Shown: positions 45,283 to 56,994, counted from the stretch's first letter. The stretch: DNA of 64,000 bases from Thunnus maccoyii (GCF_910596095.1 NC_056547.1:27593647-27657646); one strand, 5' to 3'. Translations and numbers: made by a program. Notes: generated by a model not told the origin, from the letters alone.

Positions 45283-47335
45283 TTGGAATATTTCATTTCA
45301 TTTATGTATTTATAAGGACAACACACATTAAACAACATTTGTAAATGTGCCAATGTGCAGTTTTCAACTGCAGTCCTTTGGCAAGATATTTTGAAACCTA
45401 TAAAGTGATCAAATTTACAGAATGAAGACAACAAGACGGCATAAAGACAGCAACAGCAACAATTCAAGAAGTCTCGAGACAGAACATAAGCCGTTGTACA
45501 ATAATACAGCAACAACAAACACTATTTCAGTACATATAGCCATGCAAGCAACACGAAGCAACAAAACAGCCAAGCAATACTGACCACAACCATGCAGAGC
45601 CGCAATAAACAGTAGACATAAATAAAATACAATAATCACTATGTTGATCTTGCTTAAATTTTAAAAGATGCAGTTATGGGTTAGTAAAATGGTAATATAC
45701 ACCAAACACAGTGGCCACACAACACACGTAACTGTAGGAGAACATACCAGATTGTTAATAAAATACTAGTTGATATTGTACCCAAGCCATGCAAAGCTGG
45801 CAGCCTGGCAAGGAGCAAAGGACATGGACAAGTTAGCAGCAGGTTAGCCAGTAATAACAACAATAATAATAAAACGAGCAATGTACCATGACTGGCTGAA
45901 GGAGCTGCACTTGAAAGGAATTACACAGTCCCCTCTCAGAGAACATCTTGTAGATTTGTTGTTTGACATTTTCTGCTTAATAAAAGTACTAAGTGGTGGA
46001 GGAGCCTTGCCATTTAGGATCTTAAACATCAGGCAGGAGTCAGTGTATTTTATTAGATTTTCCTACGTAAGGATGTCATATTTTCCAAGAATATTGCAGT
46101 GATGGTAAATTTTCTGTAACACTTTGAAAGCCTGATTGTACAGAGAGAGAATGGGCTTCAGTGTTGTACCTTTTGCTTGGGTCCAGCTTGTCATACAGTA
46201 TGTTAAGGGGGAGTTGATCATTGCATTCATATATAGTTTTGCTGTTGTAGTTGTGTGTGTAAAAAAACATGCAAACAGTCTCCTTAACATTAAAAACAGG
46301 TGTGAATCATCAAGCCATTTGTTTACATTTATCACTGTTGCTCTGAGTTTAGAAATTTTTGCATGGACATAAATTACAGTATCACTTCACACCCTGTGCT
46401 GACCAATAGTAAATCATTTATATATAAACTGAACAGGAGAGGTCTCAGGATGGATCCCTGGGGCACACCCATTTCATTGCTTAGGAAGGGTGATGTTACA
46501 CACTGAACTCTGCCTGCAAGATAGGATTTTATCTAATTCAGCACGTTAGAGGAGAAATTAAAAGTTTACAGATGAGTATTTGGTGGTTGAAAGTATCAAA
46601 TGCCGTCTTTAAAGGGCCAGTGTGTAGGATTTAGTGGCATCTAGTGATGAGGTTGCAGATTGCAACCAACTGAACACTCTTCCCCTCTCCCTCCCCTTCT
46701 AAGCATGTAGGGGAACCTACGGTGGCTGTGAAAAACAGAAAAAGCCCTCTCTAGAGCCTGTTCTGGGCTACTGTAGAAACATGGTGGTGCAACATGGCAG
46801 GCTCCATGGAGGAGCTCCCACTCCTTATGTATATAGGGCTCATCCTAAGGTAACGAAAACACAACAATTCTTATTTTCAGGTGATTATACACTAATAAAA
46901 CCAAGTCTGTTCTGCTAGATGCCACTAAATTCTACACACTGCACCAAGTCTAGAAATATGGCCCCAACAACAGCCCCTTTATCCATTTTAGTTTGATTTA
47001 TGCCTGAGTGGAATGGTTGGCTCAAAAACCAAATTACATTGGGTGCAGTGTTTAAGGGCTATTGTTGAGATGAGTGATCAGCTGTTCAGCAACAAATTTA
47101 TCTGCAATTTTGGATATGACAGGTAAAATGCTAATAGGCCTGTAATTGCTCACATCAGTTGTTCACGAATAAATAAATCCTGATTTATGAACCGGCACAA
47201 CAATAGCTGACTTCCAGTCCTTCGGAAACTTCCCTTCTTTAATAGAGACATTAGTTATCTTTGTTACTGGTTCAGGGAATGAATCTGTATGCCTTCCTAG
47301 TGCCACAATATGGCCATTTGTAATACAATTTTTTT
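45283..47335 (-). mobile_element. Decayed L2/Rex-type LINE, interrupted by a MITE
   Basis: On the minus strand, from high to low coordinates, fragments read as LINE reverse transcriptase: FPKDWKSAIVVPVHKSG, NYRPISILPVISKIADKF and AIFLDL, then (after the MITE at 46607-46941) KTAFDTFNHQILI, a worn PQGSI-like block, and NSPLTYCMTSWTQAK near the C-terminus. The 3' end near 45283 carries AAATG-type repeats in the minus sense. Frames are broken by stops and shifts, the 5' part is missing, and it cannot be active. Confidence 0.8.
46607..46941. mobile_element. TIR MITE, family 2, copy 2, inside a LINE
   Basis: CTTTAAAGGGCCAGTGTGTA at the left and TAAATTCTACACACTGCACC at the right form the terminal inverted repeat. 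GATTTAGTGGCATCTAGTG and CTAGATGCCACTAAATTC are the inverted subterminal blocks. The interior ACATGGTGGTGCAACATGG is the reverse complement of the copy at 31581. It splits the LINE reverse transcriptase between FLDL and KTAFDT. Confidence 0.87.
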
Positions 47336-48790
47336 TTTTTTTAAATTGTGACTGTGTCCCAGTTCCATACTACACACTTATTGTTTACACTATGTATGTA
47401 CTATATACCATTGTTTTATAATATTCTGTTTTTGCAGTTAACAGTATTTTATAATTTTTACCAATAGGAAATCATGCAATACATACACCATGTATGTATT
47501 AGAATAGTAATATCAGATTTAGGCAGATTTAGTGTGTATACAGGCATTATTTTTGAGTGCACTAAATTTTAAAGGCAAAAGGCAAAAAAAATCTCTTGTG
47601 ACTGTTTTTTAATCTTTTTGTCTACACATCTGATATTATATTGGGATGTGCATACTCTATTTTGAGGCAATGATATAATTAATTTTGTCACTTCTCGAGT
47701 TTGAACACACTAAAGACTCAAAACCTGCTTTGAATTTGAGTGCAGTATGGGATTTGGACTCTTGGCTCTGTAAGGTGTAAGCTCTTGTGTTCTGGATTTC
47801 TTCAATTATTTATCACCATAAGCCATGACAATTTCCACCAAATTTTTGGCTATTTTCTCACCACACCTTCACATTTCAGCTAATCATTATCAATTTAGAG
47901 ACATAGCTTATTGCTACTACAAGCCAACTTACTTAAGAAAGCCTTGTATACATAACCTATTAGACACAAACTGCCACACAGGTATTGCTACAGCAATAAA
48001 ATTGAAATGAGCAAAACTCAGAGGTCATGAGTCAGACTCACTGTAAAGGGATTGTAAAAGTATTGCACAGCCTTGGCTGAGGAATGCGCTGAGAATGAGT
48101 GTTGTATTTGCATTGTGTTATTAAGAAACTGCTCATTTAACCTTGCTATAGTGGTGAGCATTATCAAATATGGTCTAAAATATGATTTACTGTAATACTA
48201 ATAACTGCACAGATTTTCTGCTCCACAAAGTAAATTGACATTTTTTGTAAAATAAACTCTGAATGTTGCATGGTGGAAAGAAAACATACATAAACTAGAC
48301 TGAATATTCTGCACACTGTTTTTTTTGGTGCAAATCAGAGAAATACATTAGGCCTATATCAAAGACAAAAGTTACAGAGCTGTGATGGAAACATCAGGTA
48401 CAATGAGATTTGTAAAGAAGATGATGTGCAAAAGATTTGGTCCATCTCGAGCTGAGAGGAGTCAAAGCTCATCAACAGTATTGCTGTGGTAGTGGCACTA
48501 TCCATCAGCAGATGGCAACAATGCAGCTTCCTCTCTGTCCACTCATTACCACTCCCTGCAGCCTAGGACTGAAACACCATCTGCAGCATGCTTATGTTTG
48601 CTCTGGAAAGCCAAGAGGAAATAATTTCAGTTCTACATGAGCACATCATACTTCACAGAATCAATCAAGGCTTGATAATATTTTAGTTTAGAATTATGGC
48701 CTTAAACCCAACATTAATATTAGACCTCAGACAGCATTTACCTGTATCAACCAGTCGTTCACTAACAAAGACCACACCATTTGAACAGTA
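47336..48790. other. AT-rich spacer, nothing recognised
   Basis: No exon, RNA gene or bounded element was seen. There is a poly-T run at 47331-47342 next to the LINE remnant. Confidence 0.6.
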
Positions 48791-49564
48791 TAAAAAGTAG
48801 ATTTATTCGGATTGTCGAGAGGGTTCAGGACTGGATGAGGGTAGTGTATGGTGGGCTGGATGGGGGTCGAGGAGAGGGATGAAGGGGGTCGATTGCCGGG
48901 GGACGGATGGGAGCTGAAGGTTGGTCTGGGTCGTGTATGGTGGGATGATGGGGTTGAGGAGAGGGATGAAGGGGGTCGATGGCATGAGGATGACCGGGGA
49001 CCAAATGGAATCACGAAGAGGCTGGAGCATCTAGGAATCCAGGGGTCGAGATTCAGGGTGGGGGACATGTCTCGATGAGCTTTCTGCTTCGTCATCCCCC
49101 AAAGTTAACTTTATTGGACTAAGTGAGAACGGGCTCTTTGAATGTCGCTGAGGTAGGTATGGAATCTTGGGAAGACAGTGGTTGAGAATTTTATTTATTT
49201 AATTTTAACAGGTGGTCTGGGATTTCTTATTTGGATGTGGTTGAAGCGGCTCCAGTGCGGAAGAATTGGCCAGAGTACGGTTAGGAATGTGGACTGACTT
49301 TGTCGATGTGGGGAGACAGGTTGCCTTTGTGGAGAGTTTGGTAGTGGGCCAGGAAGTCTGAAGTGAGGGGCGAACGTTTGGCATAAGATGTGGTTCAGAT
49401 TTACAGATACCATGTCGAAGTGTGCGTGAAACAAGGCTAGGTATGGTGCCCCTGAGGACAGTTTTATGGAGACATTAGTTCGGCTGGCGTAGACGTGTAT
49501 GGTGGAGGATTTAATCTTGAGAATGGAATGGGTGAAGGTGGTGAAGCAGGAGAGGGTCAGGACG

Positions 49565-49742
49565 TTGAGTGAAGGGAATGAAGGGTGAGGGATGAAGGGT
49601 GAGTTATGAAGGGTTGAGGGATGAAGAGATGAGGATCGAGGGTCGAAGGATGAGGGATGAAGAGATGAGGGTTGAGGGATGAAGGGATGAGGGTCAAGGG
49701 GTGAAGGGATGAGGGTCGAGGGGTGAGGGATGAAGGGATGTG
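49565..49742. repeat. Purine-rich minisatellite (GAGGGATGAAGG-type)
   Basis: Degenerate tandem units such as GAGGGATGAAGAGATGAGG and GGGTCGAGGGGTGAAGG recur through the block. The plus strand is nearly all purine apart from scattered T and C, giving strong strand asymmetry. Confidence 0.8.
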
Positions 49743-50000
49743 TGTGAAGTGGTAAGATGTGCGGCTCATAGACGCAGGGATGAAACTAAACATGAGGCAA
49801 TGAAGACATAGGGAGGAGGCACGCGGGGAAATATGACCTGGCCCTAGCTAGGGCAGAGGCAGTCTGTTGCTGCATCGTAGTGGCGGCAGGATGGAATCAT
49901 CGCTGTGCCAGTGCGGGGGGCGCTGGGTAGGTAACCCGCAAGCGAGTGGTTGGCTGGAGCAGTGGTGGAACTGGAGGCTAGGCAGAACTGGAAAGCCTGG

Positions 50001-50032
50001 CATCATTAACACCGGGCACAGTGTTAATGATG
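50001..50032. repeat. Perfect 12-bp stem-loop
   Basis: CATCATTAACAC and GTGTTAATGATG are exact reverse complements around the 8-base loop CGGGCACA. It lies between the two copies of the diverged duplication in the GC-rich block. Confidence 0.85.
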
Positions 50033-50444
50033 GCTGGAGCGAGGAGATCAGCGACAGGGGATGTTGAAGACACAGAAAAAACATTTGGGTGTTGGGGAAG
50101 GGAGGGGAACAGGGATAGAACAGTAGGAAATTGAGCGGGTCCATCAGAGGGAGCACTGTGGCTCGGTGCAACAGTTGCTGTGGTGATGGCAGGACCGGAG
50201 GTGGCTGAGGGAAGAAACATAAAAGAAGGAGCTGCTGGAGCTGAAAGTGTAGAGGTATTTGCAGCTGAAGGAAGGGAAGAGGAGAAGATGAGGGGATGTA
50301 TGTGCGGGGGTCGATTGTGCAGCCTGCGGACACGGGGATGAGAAAAAAGACAAAAAACACCAGACAGATCAGACAGGAAGGGAGCAGGCACAGGGGAAGA
50401 TACGACCTGGCCCTGTGGGAGGGTTGAAGCAGTTGGCTGCGTTG

Positions 50445-50460
50445 TGACGTCATACACGTG
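50445..50460. promoter_or_regulatory. Perfect CRE next to a CACGTG E-box
   Basis: TGACGTCA (50445-50452) and CACGTG (50455-50460) lie two bases apart inside one unit of the duplicated GC-rich block. The other unit (near 49880) has lost both. Whether they work is unknown. Confidence 0.5.
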
Positions 50461-51277
50461 TCATCGACGGCGCACAGGTGGCATTGGGCGGGGAACCCGG
50501 AAGTGAGCGGCCGTTCGAGCGGGAAGATTTGAGCTGCCGGTGAGAGGGTTGGTGAAAGTAGAGTCTGTATAGAGTTGGAAAGTTTGTCTTTATCATCGTT
50601 TCGTAGGAATGGGACGACCGTCTCCGACGACCGTCTCCTTGAGAGCTCGCCGGAGGTGAGCAAACATTCGGTTGAAGATGTTAATCGCTTGGAAAAGAGC
50701 CACGTCCGAGTGGGCCATGGCGTGGATGCGTGTGGAGCGTCTGGATCCCAGCTGATCAGAAGCATGGCGTCTGGAGGAGAAGGGTTCCATGTGGATGTGG
50801 TGGTGAAGGATATATCTCGTTGGTACTGCTGGATCTAGTCGTGGGCGGTATGTTGCAAAGGAACGTGGATCACGGAGCACAGGCGGGAGGTAAGTGTTTG
50901 CGAAGCAAGCGTGTTGTAGGTCTTATGAGAACTGAGACAAACGGGAGAGAAAGGGGTTAAACCCGTTTATATAGGTATGCACGGATGATTGAATTAGTGA
51001 GGCACAGGTGATTGAATTTAGTGAGAGAGAGGGGCGCTGTCTTGTTCCTGAACCTTTGTTATAATAATAACTCCATATAAAAATCCTAGAGGACACATAT
51101 GCAAAGATACACATGGATGCTCATATAAGTTATTTAACAACTTAAATCCACCATTGTACACACACACTGTCAGGATCTGTTGGTGATATCAGTAATCTAA
51201 TCTGTACTAAGGTTTGGTAGAAACCTCATTGGGAAGAGGGTATTACATAATGCTCCCATACTATGGGAATTCAACAG

Positions 51278-51385
51278 TGGTGGAAGAAAGTATTCAGATC
51301 CTTTACTTACATGAAAGTACCAATACAACAATGTAAAAATACTCCATTACAAGTAAAAGTCCTGCACGACAAATACTACTACAGC
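51278..51385 (+). mobile_element. Short dispersed fish repeat
   Basis: GTGGTGGAAGAAAGTATTCA, AGATCCTTTACTTACATG, AAATACTCCATTACAAGTAA and AAGTCCTGCA are blocks I recognise from a very common teleost repeat. It is directly followed by the LINE at 51395. Ends are approximate. Confidence 0.65.
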
Positions 51386-51394
51386 TGACCTTTT

Positions 51395-52830
51395 CAAGAG
51401 CACTTATGATAAACATTCCTTAAATACTCTCTTCATTATAAATTCCTCTCTAGAATCTGGCATTTTCCCAAACCCCTTTATGACTGTAAAACCTTTACTC
51501 AAAAAACCTAGCTTAGACCCCTCAGTAATTACTGCCCCATTTCCTGAGAAAGGTTTTAGAGAAGGTAGTGCTTAAACAATTAAAAAACACCTTTCTGAGA
51601 ATGGCATTCTTGAAAATTTTCAATCTGGCTTTACAGCGAACCATAGTATAGAGACAGCTCTCATCAAAGTTTTAAATGATCTCAGATTAAATACTGATTG
51701 TGGAAATATATCTGTCCTCATTCTCCATGGCTTTAGTTCTGTCTTTGACCCTATTGACCATAATCTTTTATCTAGCCACCTTGAGAAATGGGTTGGTCTC
51801 TCTGGTACAATTCTAAGCTGCTTTTGATCATATATTACCGGAAGGAAATTCCATGTCAGAATCAGGGATCATGTATCAGAAACAGCAAACATTGACTATG
51901 GTGTGGCCCAAGGTAGTGTCCTGGGACCTTTGCTGTTCTCAGTCAACATGCTGCCACTGGGATCCATCGTATCTGTGAGGCCAGACGACCCAAGTACTTC
52001 TTTCCAATCTAACTGACTGTGTATCGGCCATTAAAGAACGTATGAGCAAGAACTTCATAAAGCTAATGAAGATAAGACTGAGATCCCCCTTGTTGGCTCA
52101 AGAAATAAGAGGAAACCTGTTCTTGCTAAACTGGGACATCTGGCATCACAGATACGACCAAAAGTAAGATGCTGAAAAGCTTGTTCATGCTTTTATTTCT
52201 AGTCTTGATTACTGCAATGCCTACCAAAAGCAGCCATTGCAAAACTACAGACTATCAGAATGCTGCTGCCAGGGTTTTAACAAAAACTAGAATGACAGAT
52301 TACATAACTGTTGTTTTACATGACCCACACTGACTCCTTGTATCTTTTAGAATTGATTTTAAAGTCTCTCTCTTAGTTTTTAAGACACTAAATGGTCTCG
52401 CCACCTCTTACATCACAGACTCTATCGTTTTATGATCCTCCACATCCCCTAAGATCCTCTACAGCTGCTCTTTTAACTGTTCCCAAGGTCACCACTAAAA
52501 CCTTTGGGGATGCTGCTTGTAGCCACTATGCCCCAAAAATATGGAACACTCTACCTTTAAATATTAGACATGCTGACTCAGTGGAGGTTTTAAACAACTG
52601 AAAACATATTTTTAATATAGCCGATAACTAGCAACTGTCTTTTTTTAATCTTTTATGATTTTCTCTTAATTTCTATTTAATGACTGTGTAACTGTGTAAA
52701 TACTAGTTTATGAATAGTAACTCATTTTCTCATTGTGTATGGTTTTAAACTTGTGTTTTTTGGTGTTTTGTTTTTGCTGCTGAATTGTAAAACACTTTGA
52801 ACTGCATCCTGTGCATGAAAGGTTCATTCA
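51395..52830 (+). mobile_element. Decayed L2-type LINE (reverse transcriptase remnant)
   Basis: The plus-strand frames give FQSGFTANHSIETALIKV, then NISVLILHGFSSVFDPIDHN, KWVGLSGTILSCF and YGVAQGSVLGPLLF, which are reverse transcriptase blocks. The catalytic YADD has decayed to RPDD, and stops and frameshifts are frequent. A C-terminal frame at 52392-52601 gives KTFGDAACSHYAPKIWNTLP. The end carries an AACACTTTGAACTGCATCC tail typical of L2. Orientation is opposite to the LINE at 45283-47335. Confidence 0.85.
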
Positions 52831-54150
52831 TTAATTTAATCAAGACATATATTCAGTTTTGATTTTGCGCAAGAGGCTAAATTAAACTTAAACATTTGAC
52901 AGAGGTAAAAGCAAACATGGACGATTTCAATTATTCTTTAAAAATATCATTGAATTTTCTAGAAATAAAAGCCATGACAAAACAGTACAACAATTTTGAA
53001 TTAATGTCCCTAACAAGCAATTAAAAAGCAAAATAAGAAAATTAACAGAGCAAAAAAAAGCACAAATGAAGAGTCTCTCAAAACCATCTTTATTCTCAAG
53101 AGCCAATTCACATTAGCTGCAATCACTGTCAATCATGAGCATCAAAAATATTTCCTCTTGAAGTCCTCAACGCTCATGTCAAAGTACTGTCCTGCTGGAC
53201 GATGAATCCTGGACAACGTTTCCAGTAAAATGCCAAGTGCCAGACAGCAAATTTATAACAGAACTTCATTCGTCTTCTGTTTCGCTGCCACAGATTCACT
53301 CCTACACCTACACACACTTTTTTTCTCACTCCCTTTCTCTCCATGACGGTTTTTCCAGTACGTGTTGAACAGATGAGTTGAACAAGAATACACTCAAACA
53401 CACAAGGAGAGAAATCCGTGTTGACGGTGGATGACTTTTTATCTGATGCTGGTTATACTTTGACCTTAAATTGAAATTGTCCTTAAATGTGTTAATGTGT
53501 AGCTGTGCTGCGTTGTACTGACAGTGAAGTCCAGCTACAGTAATAATTGATTTTTAAAAAAAAAAAAAATGATTGTAGCACTAATTTAAGTGCTTATGAT
53601 TTGTAATGTCTTGCTCATAGTTGTTTTGCAGAGATGGGGATTTGAGAGCAAGATACTGTGTTTTTTTTAACGCTATGCAAAACAATATCATGTTCATATA
53701 ATGCTAACAACATCTGTAAAAAAAATCTGCAGTCTGAAAATATACATCCTTTTTCCTTTGTACTGTAAAATAGCTTTTCTGTGGTGCAACTCTTGTTATT
53801 GGTTTGTAACTGAGTAAAATTAAGAGTAACAACTCGTGGGAGAGATAACAGCATAGCCTACTGGCACCTCTTCAGGAACAGTAAACATTTTCTGAACCAG
53901 CAGTCAGCATTGACTATGTTTACATGCACCACCAGCTCTATACGTTATGATAATTCAAGTAATTATGTGTGTGACATGTAAATGTCCACCATATTCTTAC
54001 AGCCATTAACTCCAATTTGTATGTATCCTACAAAAAAAAACACAAACATTCATATTCAAATTAGCATTTTGGCGCCTTTCAGCCTGTTGTTTTGGTGTTA
54101 CAACACGCAACTTTACTGTTTTGGTTCTGTCTAGCGTTCAACTTCTTTAC
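52831..54150. other. AT-rich spacer with a minus-strand AATAAA
   Basis: TTTATT at 53089-53094 (AATAAA on the minus strand, context GAGAATAAAGATGG) could end a long thrb 3' UTR or a separate transcript. A 75-codon minus frame (53401-53174) has no recognisable domain. Nothing else was supported. Confidence 0.4.
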
Positions 54151-54159
54151 CAGGCAGCG

Positions 54160-54420
54160 AAAAAATCCGAGATAACTCGACTGCACTCCATCTGCTCAGC
54201 ACCAAACAGCAGACAGATAACGTTAGCGACTAGCTAATGAAAATAGCAGAGCATTTAGTGGTAAATATTTTTCTTCAGAGTTTTTGGAGACCGAAACAAA
54301 GTTAGACAGAGAGTGAATAGTAGACTTATATTCATCAGGTCACCAGAAACACAACTCCAAATTAATGCTGATGTTGCTTAGCGTCTGTTGCAGTGCCTAT
54401 TGCACAGTCTAGTAGCATGT
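54160..54420 (+). repeat. Dispersed repeat related to the element at 54927
   Basis: ATATTCATCAGGTCACCAG and AACACAACTCCAAATTAATG match ATACATTCATCAAGTGGACA and AACATGACTCCAACTGGATG of the element that starts at 54927, in the same orientation. Ends are not defined. Confidence 0.55.
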
Positions 54421-54926
54421 TAGCCATATTAACTTTATAAGGCCATACGTTTTGTAAATGTGAATAATTGTGGTTAATGTTGGGGTGAGGTTTTGATCAC
54501 TTGCTTTTAAAAGACATTTAGGTTGAGTTACATTCCTTTTTAAAAATTTTTTATTAAACTTTCAAAATGAGTTGTGACCATTGGGTTCATCATGGAACTG
54601 ATGAACTTGGATAGCATATGCAAAGCCTGTCTTAACTCACAGGTTCATATTTTGTTCAAGTGTATCTAGATTGTCTACTCACTGTCCATAAACAGGAATG
54701 AAAGCTTTTAGTTGAAATACTGCTCTTCTCCATACTGGCCTTACAGTGTTAGCTCTTTACTGCAAGTCCATTGTAAGAAAGGGGTGGAAAAAAAAACATC
54801 CACAAACCTATGTAAATGTAAGGCTTGCAAAGTTAATGGGCTCAACAGTGATATCACTGTGACTGTTGCCATGAAAAGCTCTCATAACTGTGAGATAGCT
54901 TGGACACACGGTGGTTCACTTGAGGC

Positions 54927-55395
54927 TTAAAGCTCCACTAATCGGTGTTGTTAATAGCAACAATACATTAAAAGACTGCGCAAAAAGACCCAACTCTGTA
55001 GCTCTACAGATTTTTTTTTTTAGCTAAATGTTTTAATTTTAGTAGTTCACTGTGTCTCACCCTTATCATCAACCCTACACCCATTGTCAGACAGGCAACC
55101 CGCTGATTGCTAATGTAAGGTAAGTAAAACATCTAGCTGCTGATGAAATTTTCTCAGAAGTTGTGGAAATCAAACCAGATCTAAAACGGGAGTGACTATC
55201 GGACATACATTCATCAAGTGGACAGAAACATGACTCCAACTGGATGCTGGATGAGTGAATATGCAACTGTTTGCTATAAGAACATTATAAGGCCACAATA
55301 TGCCAGGGCTGTGTATCTGCCAGCTTGCTGTGGAGTACTTCTGCCCCCAAGTGGCCAAACCCCCCCCCTCCCAAAAAACAATTAATGCAGCTTTA
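54927..55395. mobile_element. TIR element, about 470 bp
   Basis: The left end TTAAAGCTCCACTAATC and the right end AATTAATGCAGCTTTA are imperfect inverted copies (TTAAAGCTGCATTAATT when the right end is reversed). The interior is non-coding, with a poly-T run at 55010-55021 and poly-C at 55361-55369. Confidence 0.7.
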
Positions 55396-55873
55396 GAATT
55401 GATCAGTCTTTATTTTTGTGCAACTGTCTAACTCATGGTTAGTTTGACCACTTCAGAAACTCAGGAACTTTACTTGCATGTCAACTGCAGGAATGTAGTT
55501 CCACTTTGGTCCCTGGGTGGTTAAAGGCCCTACTCCTGAGATAGTATGTACTGATGGCCCAACAGCTATCGGGGTGGAGTTATTAACAGTACTGGTGTCA
55601 CTGACCGATCAGACACAAGCCTCCAAACTGCCATAGTATGTGTAGAGCATTCATTCAGACTGCAAGCAAGCAATACTTGTTGCTAGCATATTAGGGCTGA
55701 GAATTTATTTGAATGTTATTGACATTTAAAGTCCCCCTCCACTCAAAAAAAGTGTTTTGTTTATTGTTCTGCTTGGATGTTTGAGCTTCACTGTGTAGAA
55801 TGATGTATGTTCAGAATTTAACACTAGAAGTCTGTTTTCACATTCATCTGCGGAAGGAATGAAGGAAGACAGA

Positions 55874-56987
55874 AGGGCTGTGCGATATGACCAAAATCTC
55901 ATATCCCGATAAAGATCATTTCATATCCAAATAACAATACATATCACAATATAGCACATTTTTGGTGAATTCAATGAATAAATAGTTTCCGGTCTGTGTC
56001 AGACTTTTCATACGCAAACCAGGTGACAGAAGTAGCCCCTCTTTTAGGTACGAGCTCCTCGTTTTGACTTTAGCCATCTGGGCTTTTTACTTGCGCAGCT
56101 TTTATTGCATTTACAGTAACGTGATGAGTGTCTCCTCATTCCTGCTGCTATGCAAAAGTGAAGCTAAAATATCTCCTCTCCGTGAGCTTGCATCTTGCTC
56201 ATGTGATGTCATTTGCAGCCACAGTCTGCGCAGGTTTAAGAGCACCTGTCACAGCTGTCAATCATGACACCACACCCTCTTTTTACATCATCAAGTAACT
56301 AATTAAAAACAAACTCATCAGAAAAATGAGAACTTGAATGAGCTGTAAAAAAAAAAAATTTGACATGTAATTTTTTAGTTTGGCTCATGTCCCATCTGTT
56401 AACATGGAGGGGGCGGGACTTATGACCTGTACTGCAGCCAGCCACCAGGGGGCGATCTAGATGTCCATCTTTATATACAGTCAATGGCTGAACCACAGAG
56501 AGCAGAGGAGAGTAGTGTGACCATAAAAGACAGCAAAACACAGTGGAGACAATGTTTATTTATGTTATTTACCTAATTTATGTGCACTCATTTCATCTCA
56601 GCTCAGTGTGAGAGTTTCTACTGTGTTTTGCTGTCATTTATGGTCGTGCTAGACTGCTCTCTGTGGCTCAGTGCGGGCGGGACTGAGCCCTGTGTGTGTG
56701 TGTGTGTGCTGCAAACACAGCGCAGCAGAGGAGAGACCAGGTGAAGTACTCACAGTTGAGGACAACTACACTCGTCACGTTACTGGAAGTGCAATAAAAG
56801 CTTTGCAAGAAAAAAGCCAAGAAGAGTAATTTATTAATGTAATCTGCGCAAAAGATGAAAGTCTCCAAATGATGAAAAATATTGTCGTAAAGAGTGTGAT
56901 TTCAACGAAATAAACAATAGAGCATAATATGAAACGAGAGAAGTTTTCTATCGTCACACGATATATATCGTCATATCGCACAGCCTT
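55874..56987. mobile_element. TIR element, about 1.1 kb, with a nested repeat
   Basis: The left end AGGGCTGTGCGATATGAC and the right end GTCATATCGCACAGCCTT are near-perfect inverted repeats. Near the right end, ACGATATATATCGT is itself palindromic. A second repeat type (CATGGAGGGGGCGGGACTT, then CAGCCAGCCACCAGGGGGCG) is nested at about 56386-56490. No transposase frame was seen, so it is non-autonomous. Confidence 0.8.
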
Positions 56988-56994
56988 AGGAGAA

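Larger units (their letters stand above)
48802..50973 (-). other. Unclassified GC-rich minus-strand transcription-unit-like block
   Basis: It is clearly richer in G+C than its flanks. The minus strand has TATATAAA at 50973-50966, several open but low-complexity Pro/Ser/Leu-rich frames (the longest 50765-49848, 305 codons) and AATAAA at 48807-48802. Internal structure: a two-copy tandem of about 89 bases (48844-49020), a purine-rich minisatellite (49565-49742), and a diverged duplication of about 560 bases (49750-49970 against 50296-50525). I recognise no domain in any frame. It may be a transposon with a promoter, a decayed retroelement or a lineage-specific non-coding transcript. Treat it as unknown. 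Confidence 0.45.

Noticed and set aside
45844..46335. Minus-strand frames of 61-90 codons as genes
   Set aside because: They are C-terminal LINE reverse transcriptase fragments, reported as a decayed mobile element.
49848..50765. 305-codon minus-strand frame as a real protein gene
   Set aside because: Composition is Pro/Ser/Leu low complexity over a tandemly duplicated GC-rich block, with no recognisable domain. Kept only as part of an unclassified unit.
53174..53401. 75-codon minus frame just upstream of a polyadenylation signal, as a small protein gene
   Set aside because: Composition is uninformative and there is no known domain; the signal may belong to thrb.
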